Below are positions 11,301 to 23,300 of a DNA stretch of 28,956 bases, piece by piece. Position 1 is the stretch's first letter, and the number at the start of each line of letters is the position of its first letter. Below the pieces are notes generated by a model. The model was not told the origin of the DNA. It did not search any database and saw nothing but the letters and a program-made list of their open reading frames with translations. Location of the stretch: assembly GCA_001275005.1 (NCBI GenBank), contig JWZX01001367.1, positions 1 to 28,956 of the forward strand, read 5' to 3'. The position numbers were made by a program, and so were the translations under genes. The DNA comes from Chrysochromulina tobinii (lineage: Eukaryota > Haptophyta > Prymnesiales > Chrysochromulinaceae).

Positions 11301-14300
11301 ATCGTACCCCACCCAGCCAAACATCGCGTCGTGCGCGTACTCCTCGCCGTTCTGCTTGAGACGCCAACGCAGCATCTCGTACACGGTCGCGAACGCGCAG
11401 AATGTCTCGCTCACGTCGCACCCCTTGAACTCGACCATGAGCCGCAGATGCTCCTCCGCATTGACCCAGGCCAGCACCGAGCGGTCGTGGTCGGTGTTGC
11501 GGAAGAGCGCGCGGTGCTTCTGCCATTCGACTTCAATCTGCGTGTGCGCTTGCGCTTGCTCTTGCTCGTCATCATCAGTCACGACACGCGCGAGCGAACC
11601 GATGGCAGGCTGCTCGAACAAGGCGCCTGCCGCTTTCAGGTTGAGCTGCTCGTTGGCGTCGATCGAGGTCAGCTCGCGGTACACACCTTGAAAGAGCTCG
11701 GCGCAGCGCTTTGGGTCCGCAAACTCGCCGCGACCGCTGGGCTCAATGGCGGCAGCGGCAGGTGCCGCAGCGGCAGGTGCCACTCGAGATGGACGCTTCC
11801 AACGTGAACCTTCGCCCTCATCCCTCTTCGCCAGCACTTCACTCGCCTTCGCCGCCTCTTCTTTTTTGCATAGCTTGTCCAGGTCCTGCTGGGTCTTCGT
11901 GAACGCTTTCTTGAACGTGTCCGAGATCTCCGTGAACGCTTTCTTGAACGTGTTCGAGACATCCTGAAGGGCTTTGGGCCCACAGGCGGGCAAAAAGGGG
12001 TAGGCGCTTAGGTTCCGCGTGCACCAGAAGGAAACAGACGCGACGTGCGTGGTGAAATTTCTTGTCTCGTCCGCTTGTGCCGCCATCTGCGCAGCCACCA
12101 CAGCTTCGTCATTGAGCTGCGTGAGCTGGACCTCCTGGCGCTCGAGCTCTTTGCGTCCCTCGGACGTGATGGTGCCGTTGGTGAGCTGCGCCTGCAGCTC
12201 GCCAACACGCGCTCGCATCGCCTTCGCCTCCATCGCCTTGGCCTCCGCCTCGTCGACCGCGAGACTTGCAAGGAACATTTCCACCTCCGTCGACCACATG
12301 TCAGAGCAAGATTTGACAGTCTTGTCGAAGTAGGGATGCAGTCGGCGCACGACGGGCAGAAATAGCTCGCGCAGGTGCTTGTACGAGGAGATGCCGCCCG
12401 CCACACACATGTCAGCATGCGGCCCGCCCTCTTTGAGGGCGGGCTTCAGGCATTGCTTGATCGTAAAGCCGCCGAGTTCAGGCTCAAAACTTTTTCTCTT
12501 GAGCGTCGCGAGTAAGTCCTTTGCCAGCGGTCTTGGCCCAAAGTACTTGCCAGAGGCATGCAAATAGTTCTCGGTCAGCAGGCTGCTGACGCCAAACGCG
12601 TCCCACTCGGCCTGCGAGAATTTGGTTCGGCCCTCCGCGAGCGCCGCAGCGAGCTTCTCACAGCTCAGCTCGACGCCGCCCTCGGGCTTGTCCTGCACGG
12701 AGAGGAGCTGCCACTCCAGCGGGCTGAGGCTGACCCTTGCAAGAGCTTTCCACATCGTGTCATCCTCATTTGTCTCCTCTTTCTTCTCGCCTGTACCGTG
12801 CTGCTTATCCTCATTCTTTGGCTGTGTGCCTCCTTTTTCTTCTCGGTTCTGTGACAGTTGGCGACAGTTGGCGACCACTTTGCTCGGCTCGGTGAAGACC
12901 GAACCGGTGAAGAGGCTCTGCATCGTCTTCTGCGGGAAATGAAACCTGGTGAAGATGTACCAGTACCAGTAAGTAGACTCGTCGTGGATGTTCTTCAGGC
13001 ACTGATGGAGGTTACTCAACTCATTCTTGTCCATCCCCCCGGCTTTGCTGCCATCGGTCGGGTCGAAGATGGCGGACACGTCGTCCGCAACCACCCCCGA
13101 CCAAGATAACACGTTAATTGTAGCTTTGATGATTTGCTCAGGGGTAGCGTGGCCATAATCGCGCAACGGCGCGGGTGGTGCGTAGAGGTTGCGCACCAGC
13201 ACGTGAATCGCGTCCCGAGTGTTCTTGATATGCGCATACTGGCCGTCGTCGGCTGTCCTGCTCTCTTTCTCCTCCTCCATCTTGAGCTCTGCATGGAGGG
13301 CAAGGAGCTTCACGGTCAATGTGGGCAACTCCTCGATGAGCACCCCCGGCGCGTCGCTGTGAGAGAGCGAGAAAAGAGAGCTCGGCACGAGCGGCGCGTC
13401 GGCGGCGGCGCGACCAGCTCCACCGACTGCTGCGGCACCGCCGCCACCGCCACCATCGCCACCGTCATGAGATTCGCGCAGGAGCAGCGAGAGCGCGTGC
13501 TTGCGCAGCACGTTTTGGGCCTGCTGTATCAGCAGCTGCTTCGCCATCAGCATCTCGGCGTCGAGCGAGTTGCATATGAGCCAGCGCATGATCGCGTTCA
13601 GGTCGATCTTCAATTCGATGGGTGCTGGAGGCTTCGTCTCGACTGTCGCTGGCTGCGAGTCCAGGTCCTGCACAAAAGTACCGTCAGGCCTTGTTGCTGC
13701 TGCAGGCCCGGCGGCTGCCTTAGTCGACGCTGGCTCGTCCGGCATCCCTGCCTTCTTGCGGCGCGAAGTTTCCGGAGCATCCTTGCGAGGCGTTGCCATC
13801 GGCGCGTCAGGGTCGCGGCCCTTGTCAGACAGCTTGAAGAGGCCCAACGCCGGCCGCGCCGTGCTCTCTCCCGCGGCAGCAGCTTCCTCCTTCTTGTCCT
13901 TAGCTCCGCGCGCCGTGAGCGCGGCGATTCCCGTCGATGCCAACACTGGCCGTACAATCTCGCCCGCGGAGCTCGGAGGCTCAGCCGCGTCGCTCATGCT
14001 ATCAATGAGCTTCTCGATTTCTGGGGGGAGCACCACGGTGAGCGTTTGTCCCTCGCCCAGCTGCCGCATGCGCCAGCACGCCTGCGTGTGGTCGCGCATC
14101 ACCATGCCCTTGCCAATTGTCACCGCGGCGCGCGCATCAGCAGCCTGCTTGATGTCCATGCCCGTCGTGTGCACTTGGTCATAAAAAGTGAAGCGCTCGC
14201 TGAGCGAAATGCTCACGTTGGCGAGCGGCGTCGCCGGCCCGCCGCCTTTGAGAACCACCATCTGCCTGTCCTGCGGGTCGAGGAAGACCGCAGCCTTCGC

Positions 14301-17300
14301 CCATTTTAGGCCGTGCGTCAGGCAGTACCTGGCCACCTCCTCGTTGGTGAAGCCAGTGACGAGTGCGCCCGTGTCGATGAAGGCGTGGAAGGGTGGCGAC
14401 GCGAGCGCCACCCACAGGAGCAGGTCCTCCACGCTCCATGGGTGAGCGATGTCTTTCAGACGCTGGAGAGTCACGTACTTCGGCGACGTGAGCACGTTGA
14501 TCATGTTGGCGTCCGAGCCCTTTTGGACGCGAATACCTCCCTCTCGCTCCTGCATATCTTTCGGCACGAGGCTCGAAGGCGTGCCCGAAAAGCCAACGAC
14601 CCTTTTGAAGAGATTGGATCCGAGGTCCATGCCGCACGCCGAGAGCTTCTCGACCGCGTAGCCGCCGCCGCCCTCCACGTTGCGCTGCGTCAGCCTGAAG
14701 CAGTACTGGTCAAGGTAAAAGCAGATAAGTGACGGCTCTCTGTGGAGCAACTTGGACAGTTGCGCCACCTGCTTCTCGTCGCCCACCCGGATGTGGTTGA
14801 GCGCGAGCTCGCCCGCAGCTCCAGGAACGACCTCTTCTTCGCCGTGGGTGCGCTTCCACCGCTCCTGGCCCAGCTTGATCCAGCGGTCGAAGCGCACCCA
14901 CTGCGGGCGCTTCGACTCCTCGCCTGTTGAGCGGTCGAAGTCGAGGCGCTCCTGCTTGACAAGGGCGGCCATGTCGTAGCGCTCGCGCAGCCCCTCGATA
15001 CGGTACGCGGCTACCGTGAGTCCGATGACCACGTCGGGGTTGGAGAACTCAGCGGCACGCGACGGCGCGTCCTTGCCGACAAATGGGACGGCGAGCAGCT
15101 CGCGCGACTTGCGGCGGATCTCAAGGAGCTCCTCCCTGATCGGGTTTTCTCTCTTACCGGTACGCTGCTCCTTCTCATCGAACTCTAGCTGCTGGATGCG
15201 GATGGCGTCCTGCTCCTGCAGCAGACCAAAGTCGACGCGGATGCGCTTACCCAGCACGTGCGGCAGTAGTGAGACGAGATAGAGCTTGCACAGATTGAGC
15301 AGCGCGAGTGCCTGCTTGTCGACGATTTGGCGCATGAAGTCGTCAAAATCGCCCGGGTTGATCTCGCCGGTCGTCATGTACGTAACCACTCCATCCCCAA
15401 GGTCGAGCGCCCCCGAATGCGCTATCTTGGCCGCTTTCACTTCCTTCTGGACACAAGCCTGTGCCAAGTACCACAGACAGCACCACCGCCCAAGCGGCTT
15501 ACGCATCTGCTTCTCGTAGAATGTCTTCTGGAGCAGCACGAGGTGTGGCAAGCGCGCGATGCTGCTCTCCACACTGCCCGCCTCGATGCATTCTTGCAGC
15601 TGTTTGAGGATAAGTGGCGCCTCATTCGCTGGATCCTCGAGGTGGTGATGCAGCGCTTCTTCCTTGCGCCACGCGAGCTCCGCCATCGGGTCATTCTCGA
15701 GCGCGGCGTACACGCCGTCGAACAGGTGAATCGGCAGCAGCCAGCGCAGCTGGCCGTTGTCCTCGTCTAGCGCGTCCTCCTCTTTGCCGCCCTTGGCGCC
15801 CTCGCTCTCCGCCTCGGGGATGCGCATCAGTTGTAGCTCGACCTTCTTGCCGATGGGGAAGTTGAGCTCGGAGCGCAGCGGGTGCAACACCATGTCGACC
15901 TCGTCGATGAGTGCTGTCGCGCCTTGGAAGATGCACAGGATGCGCTGGATCACGTCCGCCTCGTCGGAGCGGGTGCGCATCGCCAACGCGATCTTGTCGA
16001 CGCTCGCCCGCTGCTGCTTCTCGAGCTTGAGCGCGCTCTTCGGCAGGAAGAAGAGGCGCGGTGCACGCTCCTCGAGGTGCATCCGATCGAGGAACGAGAG
16101 GAAGATCGACTTGATGGCGCCGGGCGTCGTGCACACGACGCCGCCCTGATCGCATGCGATGCTGAGCCGCCGCTGGATGCCGCGCAGGAGCTTAATCATG
16201 TCAGCACCTGCGGCCGCGCGTTCGAAGGCGAACGAGACGATGGGCTTGACGATGGTCGTTCCAAAGGCGTTGCGCATCACGCTGATGCTCATGTTGAGCA
16301 ACGCGTCCGGGACGATCTGCACGACCAATCGGGCGCCACTCGAAACGCCCGCCGTCGCGCTGCCGTCGCTGGGTGCGCTCTCGGACCCGCCGCCGCCGCC
16401 GAGGAGCAGCGCAAGCAGAGGTGCCACCACTGTGGTCTTGCCGGAGCCCATCAGGAACTGCTGGCAGCACGACTGCCCATTCTTCCACTGCTCTGCCATG
16501 CCCTTGATCATCTCCACCTGCTCTTTGCGCAACATAAACTTTGCGGCAAACTCAAACGCCAGGAAGCGCGGGTCGAAGCTCACACTCTCGGAGCTGCCAT
16601 ACTTGCGCACCACGTCGTCCGTGGCCCCATCCTGCTTGACAAACCAGCGTTTCGTGCGCAGGCTTGCCGCGAGCGTGCCCGCCTTTTGGGCAAGCACATC
16701 GATCTCTGCCTTTGTGGGCGGCAGGGCGTTCGATATAGCGCTTCCGATATCGAGCGGCACGCCGTTCCAGCACACCCCACGCTTGGTGCATCGGACCGCC
16801 TCCATCAATTCCTCCGCGCTCATCACATGCATGCCCGCGAGTAGTGCCCACGAGGCCGGGGAGATGGTGATGGAGGCGGTCTGGGTGGTCGCGGTGGTGG
16901 CGGGGTTGGAGGAGGTTTTTCCGGAGGTGGAGGTTAGGGCAGTGGCCTGGGCGTCGGCGTCGACGGTGGTGAGGTTGGTGGGGACGGAGGAGGGGATGAC
17001 GGTGGGGGCGAAGGCGGCGGCGGTCGTGGGGGAGGTGTTCTCGATCGGTTCATGCTTCACGCTGATCGCGCCGGTGTCAAAGCCACAGCCGTGCACCAGG
17101 AGGTACGCCGCGTGCCCCGCCTCCTCTTCACTGAACGAGCTCACCTCTTGCAGTTCCACCGCCAGCTTCTTAATCGCCTCCGTTAGTTGAATGAGCCCGC
17201 CAAGCGCCTTGAGCACGTCGCTGCCGTGCTTCCGAAGTGAGTGCTGCAGCAGCTCGGCCGTCGGCGCGCGAGAGGCGGGGCACGTGGCTGCAAAGCTCGC

Positions 17301-20300
17301 GGCGAGCAGTCGCATGCACATCTTGCTCGTCGTCGCCTCAAGGTCGTCGCAGCCGCCGGCACACGCGCCCAGTAACCGCAGCCGACAGCCACGAAGCTGG
17401 CATGAGATGATCTCGGCGTTGAGCTCTGGCATGCGCTTGCACAGCTCAGGGTCAACCATCCTCAGGTCAGCTTCCTGCGTCGAGGAGAGCATTGAGGCGA
17501 GTAGGCGCTCAAACGAGGGACGCACGGCACGCTGGCTGAGAAGCAGCAGCGTCTGCGTTGTGCTGTTGCTGTCAGCGCGGCTGCCGATTTCTTCCACGCG
17601 CGCCAGCGTCTGCGTCGTGCTGCCGCTGTCAGCGCGGCAGCCGATTTCTTCCACGCGCGCCACGCCGCGCGCCATTGCAGCCGTCTCCTTGCGAATCGTC
17701 TGGCTGAGCTGCACGCTGAGTCGCACGAGCCGCTCGTGAAAGCGGGCGAGCGCCTGGCTGGCCGCGTTCGGGTCGCTGACTGGTTTGCTTGGCGCCGTGC
17801 TTTGCTTTGCTTGGCGCTCAATCACTTGCACGTGGTCAGAAAGCTGCTCCAGCTCGATTTGCGGGAGCCCCTTTAGCTGCACCCTCGGCCGCGGGTCCTC
17901 CGCCTTTTGTTTCTGCTCGTATTCGAGGTCAACGACTAAGGATTCGACTAAGCGCTGGTCCGGCAGCCCAGGCGCTCGTCGACTGTCATACTCATTGTCA
18001 CCTGGGTCTTTCTTCTTCGGATAATCTTCATGGAAGCGCGTGCTCCATATATTCTTTAGCTCGCTGACAAAGGGCGTCTCGAGTTGCGACTCCGCCTCAA
18101 CCACCCTTGCCTGCTCCTCTGTGTGCTCGTCCGCAAACGCGTGGAGGGGTTCCTTCACCTCTTGGAGGGTGAGGCGAGCGTCGGCGGGTCGCGGGAGCTC
18201 CAGCAAGGCCGAAGCATTAGCACTTTCGGACACCTGGATATTCACTGGCCGGATGTCGTGGCGGCTCAGCTTCACGTAAACATCCTTCTGGCTCGTCGCG
18301 CGTTCGAACCTGCTCAACACCTGCTGCTGCTCCTCGGTCAGGGCGGCTTCTTCCTCGCCACCTTCTTCCTTGCCTCCTTCTGGCGCGCGTTCATCCTGCT
18401 TGACCCCCGGCGCCTCCTGATTGTCGTCATCTGCCACCGTCTCCACAGTGGGCGCCGCCGCCGCTGCCCTCTCCGCAGTGCCAAAATCGCCAAAAAAGCG
18501 CTGGGAAAATTGGCGGAGATCGGCGAGCATGCCCGTCTGCTGGACCTCGCCACCTTTTTCCTTGCCACCTTCTTCCTCGCCACCTTTTTCCTTGCCACCT
18601 TCTTCCTCGCCAGCTCCTTCCTTGCCACCTTCTTTTCCCACGCCAGCTTCTTCCTCGCGGAGCAGCGCCACCATTCTGGGCGTCTCGCGGAACAGGATCT
18701 GGAAGAAGGTAAAGGCTTGCCCCGCGTCCACGCGCAGCCCTGCCGTCGAGTCCAATGCCGCGACGTTGCGCGCCACTGGAAAGAGAGGCAGCGTATGCAT
18801 AAGCTTGCGGCCAGCGTCGAACTGCATCACCTCGACCAACACCGAGAGCAGCGCCACGAGGCCCTCGTGATTTTCGACCGTTGCATCGCCTTGGTCCACG
18901 AGCGAGCGCATGAGTATCTTGCAGAGCACCATCTTCAGCACGCTCAGATTCTCGGCGGGAACGGCTGCCGTAGGGTCAGAGGACGACGTTCTGCTCTCGT
19001 CGAGGTCGAGGGGGTGTACGACCACCGAGGGTATGATGTCAGCGCTCTCGTCTTCGTAGCTGTGCTCCATTCCAGGATACTGCTCTGCCTCACTGGGCGC
19101 GGTGGCCGGCTCAGGCTCCTCAGAGGTCTTATCAAAGGTCTCCGACAGACGCAGCCGACAGCGGCCGGTGACGAGGCCGTACAAGTACGGAAAGCCCATT
19201 TGCACGTGACGTTGCCAAAGACCATCATTTTGGAGCATCTTGAGAAGGTTGACCATCTGCTGGCGGGATGAGGTGGGCTCAGCTGTGGTCGGCGTGAATC
19301 TAAGTGCTTCAGGCCAACATTCTGTCTGATTGTAGCCCTCAACTGTCGCTGCCCTCGACCGCGAAGGCAGCTCCTTGGTGACATCGCGATCGGCTATCTC
19401 CTTGGCGTCCTTCTGGTTCGGAGCAACAGGCCCGATGCCCTCCGTCTTCGTCTTCGCAGGATCTTGCATCTCGAGGGGATCCGACGTGCCCTTCCGGCTG
19501 ACAGCAATCACGCGGAATGTGTACGAGACTTCTCGTTGCAGTACTTCCGCCATGTCGCCGCCGCCCAGCAAGAAACTCGTCGTGGTCTGCCACACGACGA
19601 CAGGCTTCTCGCCCCTCTTCTCCTTCTCGACCCCCTTCTCGCCGCCCTTGCGCCCCTTGCGCACCATCTCCAGCTCGCTCAGCGTATTGATCCACACGTG
19701 CGCGTCGCCAGATTCGGTACCCACCACTCTGTGCTCAATGATGTAGCCCTCCACAGGGGCTATCTTGACCAACACGGGCTTGTAAAACTGGCCGTCGCAG
19801 CCTTTGATAAACTGGCCAGCCTTGAGGCTCCCCACGCGAAACTTTTGCCACTCGGACGTGGTGAATTCGTTGTGCGATGGAAGCTCTCGACACAGTTCGT
19901 CGTTATGCAGCTCGAGATCCTCCGCGGCACTTGGCCGTGAGGTGCCGATTGCCTCCCACCACAAACCAGACGGTGTCTCGGCCGCCGGCTGGTCCCATGC
20001 GAGCATGATGCAATGAGTCTCGCGTCGTGCGATGCGCAATTTCATCGGCGGGCCCGGAGGTCCCTCCAAAAAGTGTGCTCGAGCGTTGGCCAGAATCTTG
20101 GGACAGCGCGAGATCCACTCGCGCCAAAAGACGCCGCCGTTTGCACGCGGTTCGAGCTCCCTATTCCGCCGCTGGAACTCGCCGCCGGCCGTCCGGGCAG
20201 GAGGGATGGGAAGCGACTCGGATGTCTTGTCGCTCTTGAGCAGACGCAGCTCGGCCTTGATTAGCTCCTGCCGCCCCAACATACCCAACCACTCACAGAG

Positions 20301-23300
20301 CAGCAGCTCGTGCTCAGGCTCGACGAGGCATTCGGGCGAGACGTCTTTGATTCCGATCACGTACCGCATGTATATTGTGCGTATGCTGTTGCCTTGCAAT
20401 GCGGCGATACTGACCGTACGCCAAAAGCCATTCTCGAGGCACGCGAGGATGAGGGGCATGATGCACGCGATCCCGTCTACCGCGATATGAGAGCTCTCCT
20501 TGAAGTTCAAGATCTCAACCACGAGGCCACCCTCGATCTGATCATCGTACGGCACGTCCTTGAACGCGGCCTTGATCAGTGGCGGCACGGCATTGTACTC
20601 GCGCGTCATGAGGCGAAGGTGAGCCAGATGGAGCGCGGCGGCCACCGACGTGATGCGTAGATGGCTACCCGAGACGTGCAGCGGGTACAGAAAGTAAGAG
20701 ACCGGATCGCCCGCGTGTGGATGCGCGTTGATACTGTAGACAGGCGTCCTGAACCCGACGTGGCTCTGCCGGCCGATGGCATACGTGTAGGCGAAATGGT
20801 AGTCCGTGCTCAGCTTGCAAAAGGGAATCAGTCTCTGTTCCAACTTGAGCAGTGGCAGCAGGAGAAAATACTCGTGCTCCGAGTTCGTGAGCCACACGCC
20901 GTGGCGCAGCCGTTGAATGTGCTTCTGCAGCGCGGGCTGCTCGCAGTCTTCCACGAGCCACATGCTCGTGAGCTCGTCGCACATGATACGCAGGCTCGGA
21001 TCCGACGCCCCTGGCTCCCACACCATCGTCGGTCGAAACGTAAGTTCGTGGCGAGGGATTTGAATGCTGTGCAGCCTGCAGCCCTCGCCATCAGTCGGTT
21101 CGGCCGCGTCCGTCCAGAAGAGCATCTCGGTCTGCGGCACGAGGCGTACGAGCACCCGCAGCAGCCGCTGTGCCGTCGAGTGCGGAGGGCAGCGGAGCAC
21201 GTTGAGCAGCGTGAGCACTGGCGGCTCGTTGTCGCGCTGAAAGTCACGCCGCACGGGGTCGAAGCGTCGGATTCGGCGCACGGTTGCAGCGTTGCCACTG
21301 CTATCGAGCACAATGTGCAGTGCGAAGCCGTCGTACCACTCTTTACGATAGACCGATTTCATGCTCTTGCTAGCATGGATTTCCTCATCGTCGCGCGACT
21401 GGAGCGCGGCCGTCATGCGATAGCCCCACAGCGTGCGCGGCCCCGCGAGCCAGAATTCGAAGGAGCGTGTCAGCACACCCGGTAGCAGCCCATCGACGAG
21501 CCTGGGCGGCACGTACTGCAGATGCAGCCACAACTCGTCCTCGGAGAGGTGGGACAGATTGGCGCTACAAAGGGCTTTCATGTCAGCGGTCCGCTGCACG
21601 TCCGGGCGTGTGCAGCGCAGGCCCACATGTCGCAGGCTGGAGCGCTGTTGAGTGCGGGGATCCACGTCAGGGTCCAGGAGTTCGCCGGTTGGTTTGTAGA
21701 GGATGCCAAAGAGAAAGCCGCCCTCGTGGCGCAGGCCGGGGAGGATGGGCTCCCCGTTTGAACCCGCTTGCGCCAGGTAGCACGTGTGCCCAAATAGGCA
21801 CGCCTCCTTGTTTGAGGAATACACGCTGAGACGCGAGAAGGCCTGCTGGCCACACGGCACCAGCGCACGCACGATGAAGTCCGGACGCGCACTCTCTGGC
21901 TGCGCTGAGGGCGGGCCGACCTCGTACAGCATGCCGGGGTTGCCATCGGCATGGTCGCCAAAGGCGGGCATGTACATGAGCAGCGGCATCTGAGCGTCAG
22001 GGCAGTAGAAGAGCAGCAGCTTCTCGAGCAGATCTTGCAGGTCGCCCGGCTGGGCGCGCGTGTATCGCAGCTTGCGCCAGAAGAGAAGCATCCACGGCTC
22101 GCGCGAGGGAGCGTCGGCTTCGGCCGACACGTTGCCACCATCCGTGGGCTCATTTGCTGCCGTGCGCTCGGGCTGCAGCACGGAGACGGGCTGAAAGAGG
22201 CGGCCACAGAAGCGCAGCCCCTCCTTCTCTTGCGCGAGCAAGGGTGGTGGCAATCCCGGAGTGAGCGCACGCTCGTCTAGCCCGCCGAGGATCCACGGGC
22301 CGCTCGTGGAGGAGGATGCTGCCTTGCTGCCCTTCACCTCGCGACGTCGCTCGCGTTGCTTGGCGAGCGCGTCGAGGGCCCCATGGTGGAGGAGGTGCGC
22401 GAAAAGCTGACGCTCTGCAGGCAGCGGCAGCACCTGCTCGGGCAGTGACGCGGCCAGCGCTTGACAGTTGGCAACGTCAACGAGGAAGCAGAGCCCATTC
22501 GGCTTGCGGCTCACTCCGAGGTGCGCTAGCGTCTCGAGGCAGCGCGTGCGCAGGGCGGCGGCGTCCTTCTTGTCGATGTGAAGATCGCGCAGTGCGTCGA
22601 TCGTGCGCGAGAGAACGCCACGCAGCTCGGGCTCGCTCCCGCAATGCGCGGCGGAGGTGGCGCCTTCGAGCGCCTCCAGCTCCTCACCCAGCTTGGCGAG
22701 CTCCTGACGTGCCCTGATCGCGTTGGGCAGCTCCGCCGGCTTGGTCTTGTACGCGAACGCGTCGATGAGCGCCCCATCGGTCCGGCGCTTGATCTGAAGC
22801 CATTCGCCCTCCTCATTGCTCCCCATGGTCGAGCAGAACATCGCGCCCCAGCCCATCGCCGCCCGGAAGTCCTCATGGCTTGCGACCTTCTCCGGCACTG
22901 GGATGAGCGCGCGGCCGTTGATCGTCACCTCGCCCGTCTGCAGCGAGACCCGCAGCTGGTTCTTTCGCTCTTCGTAGATCCCGCCGATCGCCATGTTCTG
23001 GAGGCGCTGCCGCTCGCGCCTCCCGTCGGCCTTGAGCGACTCGAAGTTCGAGTCGAGGTACGCGCGTGCGCGGTGGTAGTCGTTGTCGCTCGCCTTGAGC
23101 GCCATGCGGCAGGCGAACAGCGCGTCGTCCTCCTCGCCGTCGTCCTCCTCGCCGTCGTCCTGCTCGCCCATGCCCTCGTCAGCGTCGAAGGGCTTACTGT
23201 TGGCGCCGTGGTGGACGGCGAGCAGCTGACGCGCGCTGCCCTCGCTCACCGGCGCCTGAGCGGTGAAGTGGAACCCGCGCTCGCCGATGGAGGCGTCGCT

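Noticed and set aside
13134-14309. Plus-strand open frame of 391 codons opposite the ATPase C-terminal part
   Set aside because: It is antisense to the conserved motifs V and VI; its Arg/His/Leu/Ala-rich composition and lack of any domain mark it as a shadow frame.
13998-16565. NACHT or AAA+ ATPase of an NLR-type receptor
   Set aside because: The motif set (DExD, SGT, QxxWRMRQLGxGQ) is that of the DUF3638/DUF3645 helicase-like family; no NACHT or sensor motifs are seen.
16159-17190. Plus-strand open frame of 343 codons opposite Walker A and the Thr/Ala-rich linker
   Set aside because: It is a shadow of the GC-rich coding strand with no recognisable domain, and its Val/Ala-rich part only mirrors the low-complexity linker.
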